Notes under the pieces: model-generated
What the model saw: only the letters and a program-made list of their open reading frames with translations
Database searches by the model: none
Told to the model about the DNA's origin: nothing
Part shown: in pieces, positions 27,862 to 37,544 of the stretch
How the letters are laid out: every line of letters begins with the position of its first letter
Numbering within the stretch: position 1 is the stretch's first letter
Made by a program: the position numbers and the translations under genes
Assembly: GCA_016930275.1 (NCBI GenBank)
Contig: JAFGHA010000147.1
Coordinates: 1-57,733 of the forward strand
DNA length: 57,733 nt
DNA from: Chitinispirillaceae bacterium
GTDB lineage: Bacteria; Fibrobacterota; Chitinivibrionia; Chitinivibrionales; Chitinispirillaceae
Direction: 5' to 3'

Positions 27862-28097
27862 ACTGCATTTCTCCCTATAGGTATTTTCGGTATTGCGGGT
27901 GATAGACTTGAATGAAAAAGTAAGCAAAATTGTAATTACCCGGGTATCCCGATTGGCGAAACGCTTATACTTTATGGTTGGGATAATCCTGCCGGGCGGG
28001 ATGAATACGGGTTCCTGCATTCTAAGAAAAGACGAAAATATGAAACTTTCGGAAACCGCACCAAGAGCACTGGGGCATCAGTTCAAGTGATCAGAAC

Positions 28098-28126
28098 TTG
28101 ACCGGCTCATTTCCTCATAGTATTCT
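28098..28126 (+). promoter_or_regulatory. Sigma-70-type promoter of the ferritin-like gene
   Basis: TTGACC (28098) and TATTCT (28121) are separated by 17 bases and lie 39 bases before the start codon. The 303-base gap from 27862 to 28164 between divergent genes has no other recognisable feature. Confidence 0.5.
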
Positions 28127-28164
28127 AAAGAAAACCGTTAATTTATTAATTAAAAAGGTGTTGC

Positions 28165-28662
28165 ATGAATGAAAAATTAACAGTATTGACAGATGAATCG
28201 ATACAACTTGAACTGTTGGTAAGTGAACTGTATCTGGATTTTTACAATTTGTTTCCGGATGACGCCAAATTCTGGTGGCGGCTTGTTGAGGAAGAACGTA
28301 ACCATGCGTCACTGATCCGAAGTGCCTTGGAGTATTTCGATCCGATAGATCAGTTTCCGGATAAGTTGATTTCACATAGCTTATCGGTCCTGAAGGAATC
28401 AAACGGTAAATTGCGGGACCTGATAACCAAATTCAGAAACAGTCCCCCGAAACGGGCTGAAGCATTCAATTGCGCATTCAAGCTGGAACGAACTGCCGGT
28501 GAGCTGCATTTTCAAAAGTTCCTGAACGATCGTGAATTAAACGTAGTCGAGAAGATTTTTCAGAAACTCAATGGTGATGACGGAGAGCATGCCGATCGGA
28601 TCAGGGAATATATGAATAATAATGGCATTCCATTCGAAGATAACATGGAAAATTGTTTATGA
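28165..28662 (+). CDS. Ferritin-like (rubrerythrin-type) diiron protein
   Basis: The 165-residue protein has the four-helix pattern of ferritin-like proteins. Metal-ligand candidates are Glu in LELLVSELYLDFY, the pair in VEEERNHASLI, Glu in KLERTAGELHFQ, and DGEHADRI. It lacks the rubredoxin-like Cys4 tail of classical rubrerythrin. It may handle iron or peroxide in an anaerobe. The ATG at 28165 follows AAAAGG. It is a single-gene unit. Confidence 0.75.
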   Translation: MNEKLTVLTDESIQLELLVSELYLDFYNLFPDDAKFWWRLVEEERNHASLIRSALEYFDPIDQFPDKLISHSLSVLKESNGKLRDLITKFRNSPPKRAEAFNCAFKLERTAGELHFQKFLNDRELNVVEKIFQKLNGDDGEHADRIREYMNNNGIPFEDNMENCL

Positions 28663-28837
28663 CGTTACTACATGGAAATTGCTTCCCAAAATATGATTGG
28701 ATCCAAGAATTTTGTGGTGAATGATGTAATGTATTCATCTCGCATGCCGTTTGTTATTATGACGGCAGGTAAACGGTTGCCGGATCGATTATGGTAGCAT
28801 CTGCACTAATTCGAAAAACTCGGTAGGAGCAAAAATA

Positions 28838-29317
28838 ATGAATGAACAGGCATTCAAAGCTATTTACCGCGAGTATGGCAGAAATCTCTATAATTTTATT
28901 CTCTGGGTGACGGCTAACCGGTCACTTTGTGATGACATACTTCAGGAAGTATTTGTTAAAGTGTGGCGATGTGATACGGTCCCCGCTGATCCCGAAGAGC
29001 GTCGGCGGTGGCTTCTGACGGTCAGTCGTCACACCTGCCTTGATTTTCTGAGGAAAAGCAGTCGTTTTTCAAAATTCAGGACGAAATACCGGCAGGAGTG
29101 GTATGAACAGCCGGCAGATCCCGATGCACCGTTTCTCTGGGATGAGTTGCAGCGTCTGCCTGAAGTTGAACGAAGTATACTCTACCTTCATCTGAAAATA
29201 GGTCATTCATATAAAGAGATCGCAGGAATGCTCGATCTGACTGAAAATCTGGTTCGTGTACGTGCATTCCGGTCACTAAAAAAACTTCGGGAAACAATCA
29301 TAAAGAAGGAACTATGA
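28838..29317 (+). CDS. ECF-type RNA polymerase sigma factor
   Basis: The 159-residue protein has region 2 (AFKAIYREYGRNLYNFILWV, CDDILQEVFVKVW) and region 4 (LPEVERSILYLHLKIGHSYKEIAGMLDLTENLVRVRAFRSLKKLR), typical of a small extracytoplasmic-function sigma factor. Its stop overlaps the start of the anti-sigma gene (ATGA), so the two are translationally coupled, the usual arrangement. The target regulon is unknown; the giant TPR gene next door is a possible member but its promoter lies 8 kb away. Confidence 0.92.
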   Translation: MNEQAFKAIYREYGRNLYNFILWVTANRSLCDDILQEVFVKVWRCDTVPADPEERRRWLLTVSRHTCLDFLRKSSRFSKFRTKYRQEWYEQPADPDAPFLWDELQRLPEVERSILYLHLKIGHSYKEIAGMLDLTENLVRVRAFRSLKKLRETIIKKEL

Positions 29318-29652
29318 ACTATACAGCATCACATCATCCTACAGAGGAGACGCTCGTTGAATGTGCATTGCATGAGGCAGATGCACTTTTACTGGAGCAT
29401 ATCGAACAATGTGCCGAGTGCAGCGAGTTTGTTGAGGATATTAAAACGGTACAACGTGATATCGTATCGCTTGAGGATGAACCGGTACCGGAAAGAATCA
29501 GTGCAGCGATTCTGGCGATTTCGCGAAAAGGACGTCCTGAAAATTATGTTTTTAATTTTCTTCAGACTTGGTATAAAAATCCGTTTCTGATCGGAGTTCT
29601 CACAGTTGCCGTTATATTATTGCTCTACGTGGTGCTTTCGTTGCATCTGTAA
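29314..29652 (+). CDS. Zinc-finger anti-sigma factor
   Basis: The 112-residue protein has an N-terminal zinc-binding anti-sigma motif, EHIEQCAECSEF (H-x3-C-x2-C), and one transmembrane helix near the C-terminus (residues 90-108). Only four residues lie outside the membrane after it, so signal sensing probably depends on another protein or on the membrane itself. It overlaps the sigma gene by four bases and should hold that sigma factor at the membrane. Confidence 0.85.
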   Translation: MNYTASHHPTEETLVECALHEADALLLEHIEQCAECSEFVEDIKTVQRDIVSLEDEPVPERISAAILAISRKGRPENYVFNFLQTWYKNPFLIGVLTVAVILLLYVVLSLHL

Positions 29653-29701
29653 CAGGATAGTTACAGTTACTGTTCAGCCTTGACAATTATGTCCCCTGTA
29701 A

Positions 29702-29738
29702 AAACGGGTCATCTCACTCCCGGTGAGATGACCCGTTT
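29702..29738. terminator. Bidirectional terminator between the anti-sigma and TPR genes
   Basis: A 16-base perfect stem (AAACGGGTCATCTCAC and its complement) has a five-base loop. TTTCTTATTT follows on the plus strand and TTTTACAG on the minus strand, so it can end both convergent genes. Confidence 0.88.
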
Positions 29739-29759
29739 CTTATTTCAGGCAATTTTACA

Positions 29760-32700
29760 TTAGTGTGCGCTGCGCATCTCAGCTTGGATTTCCTTGTTTT
29801 GCGGACTGAGTTTACGAGCTTTCTCAAGCAGATCTGAATAACTTGCGTAATCTTTCTGCTCCTTGGCAAGACGGGCGAGGCCGAGATAGATCAGCCCGTT
29901 TTTCGGATCAACTTTCATCGCACGGTCAAAGAATGTTTTTGCCCATTGCAGCTTTCCCTGAAGCAGGTAAACGTTGGCCCGTTCATACAGCGCCGGGGCA
30001 TAGTTCTGGTCCATGTAGAGGATTTCCTTATAGGTCTCGATTGCATCATTATATTTCTTCTGTGCGACCCGGATTTTACCGATGATCATATGGACTTCAA
30101 TATTTTCAGGTTGTTTGGATTTTACCTGCTCGGCAATTTTCAATGCATCATTGGTTTTTCCGGCAGCGATCAGTGTTTGTGCATATTTAAGAAGCACTTC
30201 GGCGCTTGGATTGGAACTGTTTTTGAGAATGTCTTTCAGCTCGTTTGCAGCTTTTGAATACTCTTCGGTGGCAATATAGACATCAGCAAGGGTCAGTCGG
30301 AGGTCATCATCAATCTCGCCTTTTGTCGCTCTGATTACTTTTTCAATCAGTTGGGCACCTTCCCGTTGCCGACCTGTCTCGAGGTAACCGCGGGCGAGAA
30401 GGGTAAGGTACTTAGGATTATCATCGACCTCGGCGTTTGCCATCTCAAGAAAGATCAGTGCATCGGAAACCATGTTTTTGCCGAGAAGCTCTTCACCGAT
30501 TTTAGCCATTGCGGCAGCATTTTTCGGGTCCACCTCGATGAATTTCCTGTAGACGCGAAGCATGTTATCGGTCTCATTGAGGCTGCCGTACAATGCACCG
30601 AGTTCGAGGTATACGTCCGGAATGGTATCAACCAGGGCCACGGTTCTTTCAAGCCCGGCGATCGCCGTTTTCTCACGGCCTTTCTGTTTGGCGTAGTAGC
30701 GACCGAGCTTGAGGAAATTCCGGAAGTCTTTGGGATATGATTTTGTATTTGCGGAGTACATTTTTATCGCCTGTTTCATATCTATTGACTCGTACACCCC
30801 TGCAATCTGATACGCTGCATCGGGATCTTTCACGCCGGGAAGTCTCACATAATCAGTGAGAACTTCAGCGGCTTTTTTGTGATTTCCGCTTTTTTCGTAT
30901 GCATCCGAAAGCGCCTTATAGGCATCACCACGATTGCTGATCGTGCCGGTCGAAGAACGCACCTGTTCAAGCACTTTGATTGCGGTGGCGTATTGCTTCG
31001 ATTGTAATGCTGAAATACCATAGGGGACAAGAATATCAGTATTGACACTTTTTTTGATCAGGCTGAAATATTTATAGGCATCACCATATTTTTTCTTATC
31101 ATAATAATACAAAGCAACTACTTTGGCGATTGCCTCGTCACCAGGAGATTTATTGAGATATTTGGTATAGGCTTCGATGGCATCATCGGTCTTTGTCTGT
31201 TTCATGTGAAGGTCGCCGAGCAGTTTGTATTCTTTGACTGCCGAGGGGTTGAGGGAGAGTGCTTGTTCAAGATTTCCGGCAGCGTCGGAGAATTTTCCTG
31301 CTTTGATGAGGCAATCCGAGTAATCGAGGTAGAGTGCGGCATCCTTTTTGTCAAGATCAATCGCCTCCTGGAACATTTTGATCGCATCATTGTACTTCTT
31401 AGCGCTGGTATAAATGGCTCCGAGTGTTTTGTATACCAGTGCGTCGGCTTCTTTCGCGGCGATTGCTCCTTTGAGTGCGGCCATTTTTTCCTGATATTTT
31501 CCAGATGCCAGTACGAGAGGGACATAATTTTTATAAAGACCCTTTATTTTCGGATCGGCAGTAAGCGCTTTCCGGTATGCGGAGAGTGCACCCACTTTTT
31601 CTCCCTTTTCGTAGAGCATGTCACCGAGTTCCTTCTGAGCATCGGCATCTCTCGGCATAAAACGGCTGTAGGTCTGAAGGTTCTGAAGTGCGTCGTTCTT
31701 TGCTCCGGTCTTCATGTTGATCTCAAAGAGTTTCTTGTACACCGACGCATCCTTCGGCGTGAGCTTTACCAGTTTGGAGTACTGAACAAGTGCACGGGGG
31801 TAATCTTTTACGGCATACGCGGCATCACCATACATTTTAATAAATGAAGGTTTGTTCTCCGCACCTCCACGGACCATACTCAGAAATTTTACCGCATCAT
31901 TAAAATCCCTGGTTTTATAGGCAGTTTCTCCGACAATGTAGGCAACCTGCGCATCGGAAGGTTTCTTGTCGAGATATTTTTTATAGTATTTGAGAGCGAG
32001 GGTGTTTTTTTTGATTTTAAAGTAGAGTTCACCGAGGGTCTTCAGTTCCTCCTCTGCCCTGGGGTTGAGTGCCACAACCTGCTCATAGGTGCTGATTGCT
32101 TCGGAAATCGATCCTTTCTTGACATAACATTCCGCCAGGGAAGAAAGTAGCTTGTCATTTTTCGGATCGAGTTGAGAGGCTTTGTCGAACATCTTAATCG
32201 CTTTGTCGTAAAGCTTTCTTTTAAGGTAAATGTTGCCGAGTGTTTCGTACATACGGGCATCGGCTTCTCCTGCTGCGACAGCTCCGTTAAGCGCAAGTTC
32301 CTTCTCGCTGTCGCTTCCTTTGGACATTACCAGCGATGCGTAATTCTTGTAGAAACCTTTCATGGACGAGTCGGCTTTAAGGGCCTGCCGGTAGGCGGTA
32401 AGCGCGCCCTGTTCGTCTTTTTTACTATACAGAATATCGCCGAGCTTTTTCTGGGCAGCAGCATCGCCGGGTTTGAGCGAGGTATATGTCTTGAGATAAT
32501 TAAGGACATCGTCTTTTGTGCCGACACGTTGTGACAGGTCGTAGAGCTTTTCGAAAACTTCCGGATCCTTTGGAGATACGGTCGATAATTGCCTGAAAAT
32601 CTGATACGCCTTGAATTCATCCTTTGCCTTTGTTGCCGCCTGGCCGTAAAGCTTCAGGTGGTCGGTATTATTCGCACCAGAACCCACGACCATTCCAAGG

Positions 32701-35700
32701 TATTTGAGAGCCTCTTTATACTCTTTGCGGTCGTACATGGCTTTACCCACAAGATCTGCAATTTCGTTATCCTGCTTTTTTTCAAGGTACTTGATGTAGA
32801 TTTTAATTGCCTGATCGGTTTTTTTCTGTTTCATATACAGACCGCCAAGTTCCTTGTATTCCTCTTCGGCATTCGGATTCATAACCACCACCTGTTCATA
32901 GGTGAGGGTTGCTGCTGAAGTATTGCCCGATGCGACCTGTGCTTTGGCCAGATCACTCAGCACCGATGTGTTCTTGGGGTCAAGTTGAGATGCTTTTTCG
33001 TAGAGTGCAATTGCACGGGGATAGTTTTTCTGAGCGAGATATAATTGTCCCAGACGGATATGCATCTCCACATCAGCTTCACCTGCGGCTATAGCGGCGG
33101 AGAGTACCTGGATGAGTTCATTCTGTTTCCCGGATTTCATAATCAGTTCGGCGAACCTTTTGAAATACCCTTTAAGCTTCGGATCGGACTGGAAGGCAGC
33201 ACGATACGAGATGAGTGCCCCGTTCGAATCCTTACGCTCGTAAAGAAGATCGCCGAGCTGTTTCTGTGCTTCGGCGTCTTTTGAATTGAGTGCAGCATAT
33301 TTTTTGAGATAGTACAGAACGTCGTCTTTAGAACCTGCCTTCTCTGCAATCTGATAGAGTTTTTTAAGTACTGCCGGATTCTGGGGCTGGAGAGCAGCTA
33401 ATTGTTTGTAAAGTTCGAGTGCCTTGGTATTGTTGTTGGCAAGCAGCGAGGCTTCAGCATAGTTCTGCAGAACTTCCGGTTTTCCTGCTTCCGGTCCACT
33501 GATGAGCGCGTAATATTTGACGGCTTCGGAGTATTCCTTTTTTCCGAATGAATATTCCGCTACTTCCAGGGCAACCGAGTTGTCCGTTTTTTTCTCAAGG
33601 TATTTTTTAAAGTTCATAATCGCCAGGTCCGTTTTATTCTGCTTTTTATAAAGATCCCCGAGCGCTTTATACTCATCGGTTGCCTTGGGGTTCAAGGCTA
33701 TCACCTGTTCATAGGTCAATACTGCGGCGGACACATTACCGCTGCGTGCCTGGGCATCGGCGAGATCGGCAAGCAGATCGACGTTTTTAGGGTCACGTTG
33801 AGACGCTTTTTCGAACAGGGGGATCGCTTGAGCGTATTTCTTCTGTTTGACATATATCGCACCGAGTTTCTTATACATATCGGTATCCGCTTCACCGGCA
33901 TCGACCGCGCGGGCCAGTACGACGGCGATTTCGTTGTCGTTACCTTTTTCGATGGTCAGTTCGGCATACTTCTTGTAAAAACCTTTGATCTGGGGGTCGG
34001 CTTTCAGTGCCGCCTCATACGCGGCGATAGTGCCGGCCTTGTCTTGTCGAGCGAAAAGCATATCACCGAGCATTTTTTGCATCTGTGCATTGTCGGGTTT
34101 CAGCGCGAGATATTTCTTCAGATAGGGAAGAGCCTCGTCTTTCTGATTCTTTTTAAACAGCAATTTGAAAAGCGTATTGAATACTTCTGCGTTCTGAGGG
34201 GTAGTGGTTGCGAGTTTACGGTACACTTCGAGTGCTTTTTCGTCGTTTTTCGCGAGGAAACACGCCTGACCGTAACTGGTGAGAAACCCGGCAGACTGTG
34301 CCGCTTTTCCTTTGACTTTCTCATAATAGGTTATTGCTTCTGAGGGGTTTTTGCTGTCAAGTGCCGCATTACCGACAAATATTGCGATTGAATCGTCGCT
34401 TCTTTTTTCGAGGTATTTTTTATAGGTAGCGACGGCATTTTTGTCTTTTTTTTGTTTTCGGTAAAGATCGCCAAGCGCTTTGAGTTCGTCGTCTGCTTTG
34501 GGGTCCAGAGCCACCACCTGCTCGTAGGTGAGAATCGCGGCTGAAATGTTGCCGGTTAACGCCTGACATTCGGCAACCGCTTTGAGAACGGTGATGTCTT
34601 TCGGATCAAGCTGGGATGATTTCTCATAATATTGAAGCGCTTTGGTATAATCCTTTGCCGTGAGGTTGATGTCGCCAAGCTGCTTATAGGCGTCTGCGTC
34701 TGCCTCGCCGGCAGCAACGGCTCCGTTGAGTGCAGCGGATTTCTCCGCGGCGGTTCCCATTGAGGCAACGAGCGAAAGGTAATTTTTGTAAATTCCCTTG
34801 GCTTTCGGATTCGCTTTAAGAACTTTACGGTAAGCGTCGATCGCTTCTTTCTGGTTTTTAAGCTCAAAATAGAGGTCTGCGAGTTTCTGGAGGCTGGCGG
34901 CATCTTTCGGGTTGAGTGTGGTGTATTTGTTAAGATACTCCGCAGCTTCGGATTTTTTTCCTGCTTTGAGAGAAATTTCATACAGTGTTTGAAATGAATT
35001 GGCGTTGGTGGGGGATTTAACGCTGAGTTTTTTCAACAACAGTTCAGCGTTTTGCGTGTCTCCCGATTTGTATGCTGCATCGGCATAAATCGTGAGAAAT
35101 GAAGGCTTCTCGGCGGCGGCTCCGGTTACTTTCGAAAAATATTTGGACGCATCCTCATATTTTTTCTGGTTGTACTCATATTCACCGACCATTATTGCGA
35201 TCGAAGCGTCAGAAGCTTTTTCAAGGTATTTCTTATACGCGCCCATAGCCTGACTCTTTTTACCCGTTTTCTGGTAGAGAAGTCCGAGTGCTTTGTATTC
35301 ATCGGCGTTTTTACTGTCCATGGCTGCTGCTTGTTCATAGGAAATGATTGCTTCAGACAGTTTGCCGGCTTTTTCCTGACAATAGGCGAGCATCGATAGC
35401 GACTCTATATCCTTCGGATCTTTCTGGAGCGCCTTCTGAAGCATGCTGATTGCGAGTGGATATTTTTTTTGATTTTTGTAGATAGAACCGAGTGTTGAAT
35501 AGATTTCAGCATCCGCTTCACCCGCTTTAACTGCCGCATTGAGCACATTAATGACTTCCTGCTCGTTTTTCTTATCCGATTTCTGTTCCAGCATTATTTC
35601 GGCATACCTCTTGTAGAAACCCTTGATGGAGGGATTGATCTTCATCGCTGTTCGGTAGGCGGAAAGTGCTGCGGTTTTATTACCGGTTTCATATTGCAGA

Positions 35701-37544
35701 TCACCGCAGGCTTTCTGAAGCGGTGCATCATTCGATTTGATCGCCAGGTATTTGTTGAGGTAACTGAGCGCACCTTTTTTATCATCATTTTTCAGAGAGA
35801 TTTCATAAAGACTTTTAAGAACTTCGGTATTTTTAGGTTGCATCTTGATAAGTTCATCCAAAATCGATTTGGCTTCCTTGAGATCCCCAGAATCCTGTGA
35901 GTAACGTGCGAAACGAAGTCTGGCGTTGACATTATTTTTATCAATTTCAATGATTTTTTTATCGATGTCGGAGAGTTTGTCGGTTTTTCCGAGATTGCTG
36001 TAGCAATCGGCTAAAAGCTCAAGCAATTCAAGATTCTTGGAATCCCCTTTCAGAAGATCTTCAAGTCGGTCGGTCGCGGCAGCGTAATTTTTTTCCCGGA
36101 TATGGATTTTTGCAAGTATTATCTGCGGTTCACGAAGTTTGCCGTCCTTGTGCAATGCGGATTCCGCTGCATCACGGGCGATATCGTAGCGCTTGAGTGC
36201 CCAGGCCGAATTCATCATGCCGATCGCGGCGACGGCCTGCTGGTCGAGGGTGAAACTTTTCTGGAAGTTTTTCATGGCATCTTCGAACTTTTTTGCTTTG
36301 AGGTTGTATTCTCCCAGGGTAAGGTACACCTCCGGACTGTTCGGCTGCAGTTTGAGCAGCTTCTCATAGATTCCTTTGGCTTTGGCCGGCTGCTTTTCTC
36401 TTGAGTAAAGGTCTGCCAGCCGAGCGTATGCCTCAACATTTTTGGCGTCGCGTGCAATAATGGCTTCAAGAATCGGTATCGCCCGCGAACGCTGTTTCAG
36501 CCCCTCATAAGCATCGGCGATCATAAAAAGTATTTCCGGTTTGACTTTGGAATCGCCTTTGTTGGAACGAACGTATTCAAATGCAGAAAGCGCTTCCTTG
36601 TAATCTTTTTTCTCGATGAAGTATTTGCCGATCGACTCTTTGGCGGCAAGAATTTCCGGAGTGGCTTTCGACCCTGACTTTTTAATGGCAGCCTCGAGAA
36701 CTCTTGCCATTTTACCTTTATCACCGTTTGATTTCTCTATACTGGTTGCAAAAGAGAACAGATCCTGGCCGGTGAGTTTTGACTTGTCGGTATTATCAAA
36801 CGTTTCCGTGGCGTCGCTGTACTTCTCTTTCTTGAAATAGATTCGTGCAAGTTCAATGGCAGCTTCCGGCGGTGCTTTTTTACGGTCGCGAGAAGCTTCC
36901 TTGTAATATTTCTCAGCTTCGTCGAGGTCGCCGATAATTTTATAAGCGTTTGCAAGGTCAAGTGCGGTTTCACCGTCTGGCTTTGATTCGTAGGCCTTTT
37001 TAAGAAACCCTACGGCTTTATTGTAGTTTTTTTCTTTATAGTAAATGTTTCCAAGCGCTCGCTGCGCGATCATATTGGTCGGGTCGACTTCGGTTACTTT
37101 TTCAAGGGCAGTTTTCGCTTCGGCGACACGGTTAAGTGAAATGCAGGCCTGGGAGAACGTCCATGCGGCTTCACCGGTCAATTTGAGGTCCATGGCCTTT
37201 TTTGACATTTCAAGTGCCGATTCCGCCTGTCCCATCTTGTTATATACGCGAGAAGCGCCGAGATAGGCTTCATAGTTTTTCTGGTCAAGACGGATACTGA
37301 CCATGTAACAGGCAAGCGCCTTCTCAATCATTTGCTGTTCTTCATTGGCCACACCGAGTTTTGCCCAGAGTGCTGAGTTGCGGTCTCCTGCGGGTATTTT
37401 CTCGTCGGCGTAATCGATGGCTTCCTTGTATTTTCCAGACGAATAGAGTTTGTCGAATGCGTCATCAGCCGCGACAGTAAATGAGCAGACAAATAAAAGT
37501 GCGGTTATCATCAAAATGAAATCAGAGACCCGATGAGAGCGCAT
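29760..37544 (-). CDS. Giant secreted TPR protein with 271-residue super-repeats
   Basis: The 2594-residue protein has a signal peptide (residues 1-25, cut near VAA) and is otherwise almost all tetratricopeptide repeats (34-residue A-x2-Y-x7-Y/A-x5-P pattern), perhaps 70 or more. On top of the TPR period lies a longer one: the block KGFYKxYAxLxx..GEADxxxYxxLG recurs six times, with marker sites near residues 644, 919, 1190, 1461, 1732 and 2004. That is a unit of about 271 residues, close to eight TPRs. The flanking N- and C-terminal TPRs are unique. It should be a long periplasmic or surface superhelix that scaffolds other proteins. No enzymatic domain is seen. The ATG at 37544 is preceded by GGAGG. 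Confidence 0.9.
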   Translation of the reverse strand: MRSHRVSDFILMITALLFVCSFTVAADDAFDKLYSSGKYKEAIDYADEKIPAGDRNSALWAKLGVANEEQQMIEKALACYMVSIRLDQKNYEAYLGASRVYNKMGQAESALEMSKKAMDLKLTGEAAWTFSQACISLNRVAEAKTALEKVTEVDPTNMIAQRALGNIYYKEKNYNKAVGFLKKAYESKPDGETALDLANAYKIIGDLDEAEKYYKEASRDRKKAPPEAAIELARIYFKKEKYSDATETFDNTDKSKLTGQDLFSFATSIEKSNGDKGKMARVLEAAIKKSGSKATPEILAAKESIGKYFIEKKDYKEALSAFEYVRSNKGDSKVKPEILFMIADAYEGLKQRSRAIPILEAIIARDAKNVEAYARLADLYSREKQPAKAKGIYEKLLKLQPNSPEVYLTLGEYNLKAKKFEDAMKNFQKSFTLDQQAVAAIGMMNSAWALKRYDIARDAAESALHKDGKLREPQIILAKIHIREKNYAAATDRLEDLLKGDSKNLELLELLADCYSNLGKTDKLSDIDKKIIEIDKNNVNARLRFARYSQDSGDLKEAKSILDELIKMQPKNTEVLKSLYEISLKNDDKKGALSYLNKYLAIKSNDAPLQKACGDLQYETGNKTAALSAYRTAMKINPSIKGFYKRYAEIMLEQKSDKKNEQEVINVLNAAVKAGEADAEIYSTLGSIYKNQKKYPLAISMLQKALQKDPKDIESLSMLAYCQEKAGKLSEAIISYEQAAAMDSKNADEYKALGLLYQKTGKKSQAMGAYKKYLEKASDASIAIMVGEYEYNQKKYEDASKYFSKVTGAAAEKPSFLTIYADAAYKSGDTQNAELLLKKLSVKSPTNANSFQTLYEISLKAGKKSEAAEYLNKYTTLNPKDAASLQKLADLYFELKNQKEAIDAYRKVLKANPKAKGIYKNYLSLVASMGTAAEKSAALNGAVAAGEADADAYKQLGDINLTAKDYTKALQYYEKSSQLDPKDITVLKAVAECQALTGNISAAILTYEQVVALDPKADDELKALGDLYRKQKKDKNAVATYKKYLEKRSDDSIAIFVGNAALDSKNPSEAITYYEKVKGKAAQSAGFLTSYGQACFLAKNDEKALEVYRKLATTTPQNAEVFNTLFKLLFKKNQKDEALPYLKKYLALKPDNAQMQKMLGDMLFARQDKAGTIAAYEAALKADPQIKGFYKKYAELTIEKGNDNEIAVVLARAVDAGEADTDMYKKLGAIYVKQKKYAQAIPLFEKASQRDPKNVDLLADLADAQARSGNVSAAVLTYEQVIALNPKATDEYKALGDLYKKQNKTDLAIMNFKKYLEKKTDNSVALEVAEYSFGKKEYSEAVKYYALISGPEAGKPEVLQNYAEASLLANNNTKALELYKQLAALQPQNPAVLKKLYQIAEKAGSKDDVLYYLKKYAALNSKDAEAQKQLGDLLYERKDSNGALISYRAAFQSDPKLKGYFKRFAELIMKSGKQNELIQVLSAAIAAGEADVEMHIRLGQLYLAQKNYPRAIALYEKASQLDPKNTSVLSDLAKAQVASGNTSAATLTYEQVVVMNPNAEEEYKELGGLYMKQKKTDQAIKIYIKYLEKKQDNEIADLVGKAMYDRKEYKEALKYLGMVVGSGANNTDHLKLYGQAATKAKDEFKAYQIFRQLSTVSPKDPEVFEKLYDLSQRVGTKDDVLNYLKTYTSLKPGDAAAQKKLGDILYSKKDEQGALTAYRQALKADSSMKGFYKNYASLVMSKGSDSEKELALNGAVAAGEADARMYETLGNIYLKRKLYDKAIKMFDKASQLDPKNDKLLSSLAECYVKKGSISEAISTYEQVVALNPRAEEELKTLGELYFKIKKNTLALKYYKKYLDKKPSDAQVAYIVGETAYKTRDFNDAVKFLSMVRGGAENKPSFIKMYGDAAYAVKDYPRALVQYSKLVKLTPKDASVYKKLFEINMKTGAKNDALQNLQTYSRFMPRDADAQKELGDMLYEKGEKVGALSAYRKALTADPKIKGLYKNYVPLVLASGKYQEKMAALKGAIAAKEADALVYKTLGAIYTSAKKYNDAIKMFQEAIDLDKKDAALYLDYSDCLIKAGKFSDAAGNLEQALSLNPSAVKEYKLLGDLHMKQTKTDDAIEAYTKYLNKSPGDEAIAKVVALYYYDKKKYGDAYKYFSLIKKSVNTDILVPYGISALQSKQYATAIKVLEQVRSSTGTISNRGDAYKALSDAYEKSGNHKKAAEVLTDYVRLPGVKDPDAAYQIAGVYESIDMKQAIKMYSANTKSYPKDFRNFLKLGRYYAKQKGREKTAIAGLERTVALVDTIPDVYLELGALYGSLNETDNMLRVYRKFIEVDPKNAAAMAKIGEELLGKNMVSDALIFLEMANAEVDDNPKYLTLLARGYLETGRQREGAQLIEKVIRATKGEIDDDLRLTLADVYIATEEYSKAANELKDILKNSSNPSAEVLLKYAQTLIAAGKTNDALKIAEQVKSKQPENIEVHMIIGKIRVAQKKYNDAIETYKEILYMDQNYAPALYERANVYLLQGKLQWAKTFFDRAMKVDPKNGLIYLGLARLAKEQKDYASYSDLLEKARKLSPQNKEIQAEMRSAH
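31000..35880 (-). repeat. Six tandem copies of an 813-base TPR super-repeat
   Basis: A fixed marker (complement of the KGFYKxY codons) falls at 35611, 34786, 33973, 33160, 32347 and 31531. The steps are 825, 813, 813, 813 and 816 bases. Copies are diverged, not identical, so this is an old amplification under selection. Outer boundaries are approximate. Confidence 0.8.

Noticed and set aside
28660..28797. The frame stays open for 45 codons after the TGA of the ferritin-like gene, as if read-through occurred.
   Set aside because: The protein is already full length at the TGA, no Cys is expected there, the extension has no family-like content and no SECIS-like loop was found.
31000..35880. Evenly spaced repeats resembling a CRISPR or satellite array.
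   Set aside because: They are coding super-repeats of a TPR protein in one open frame.
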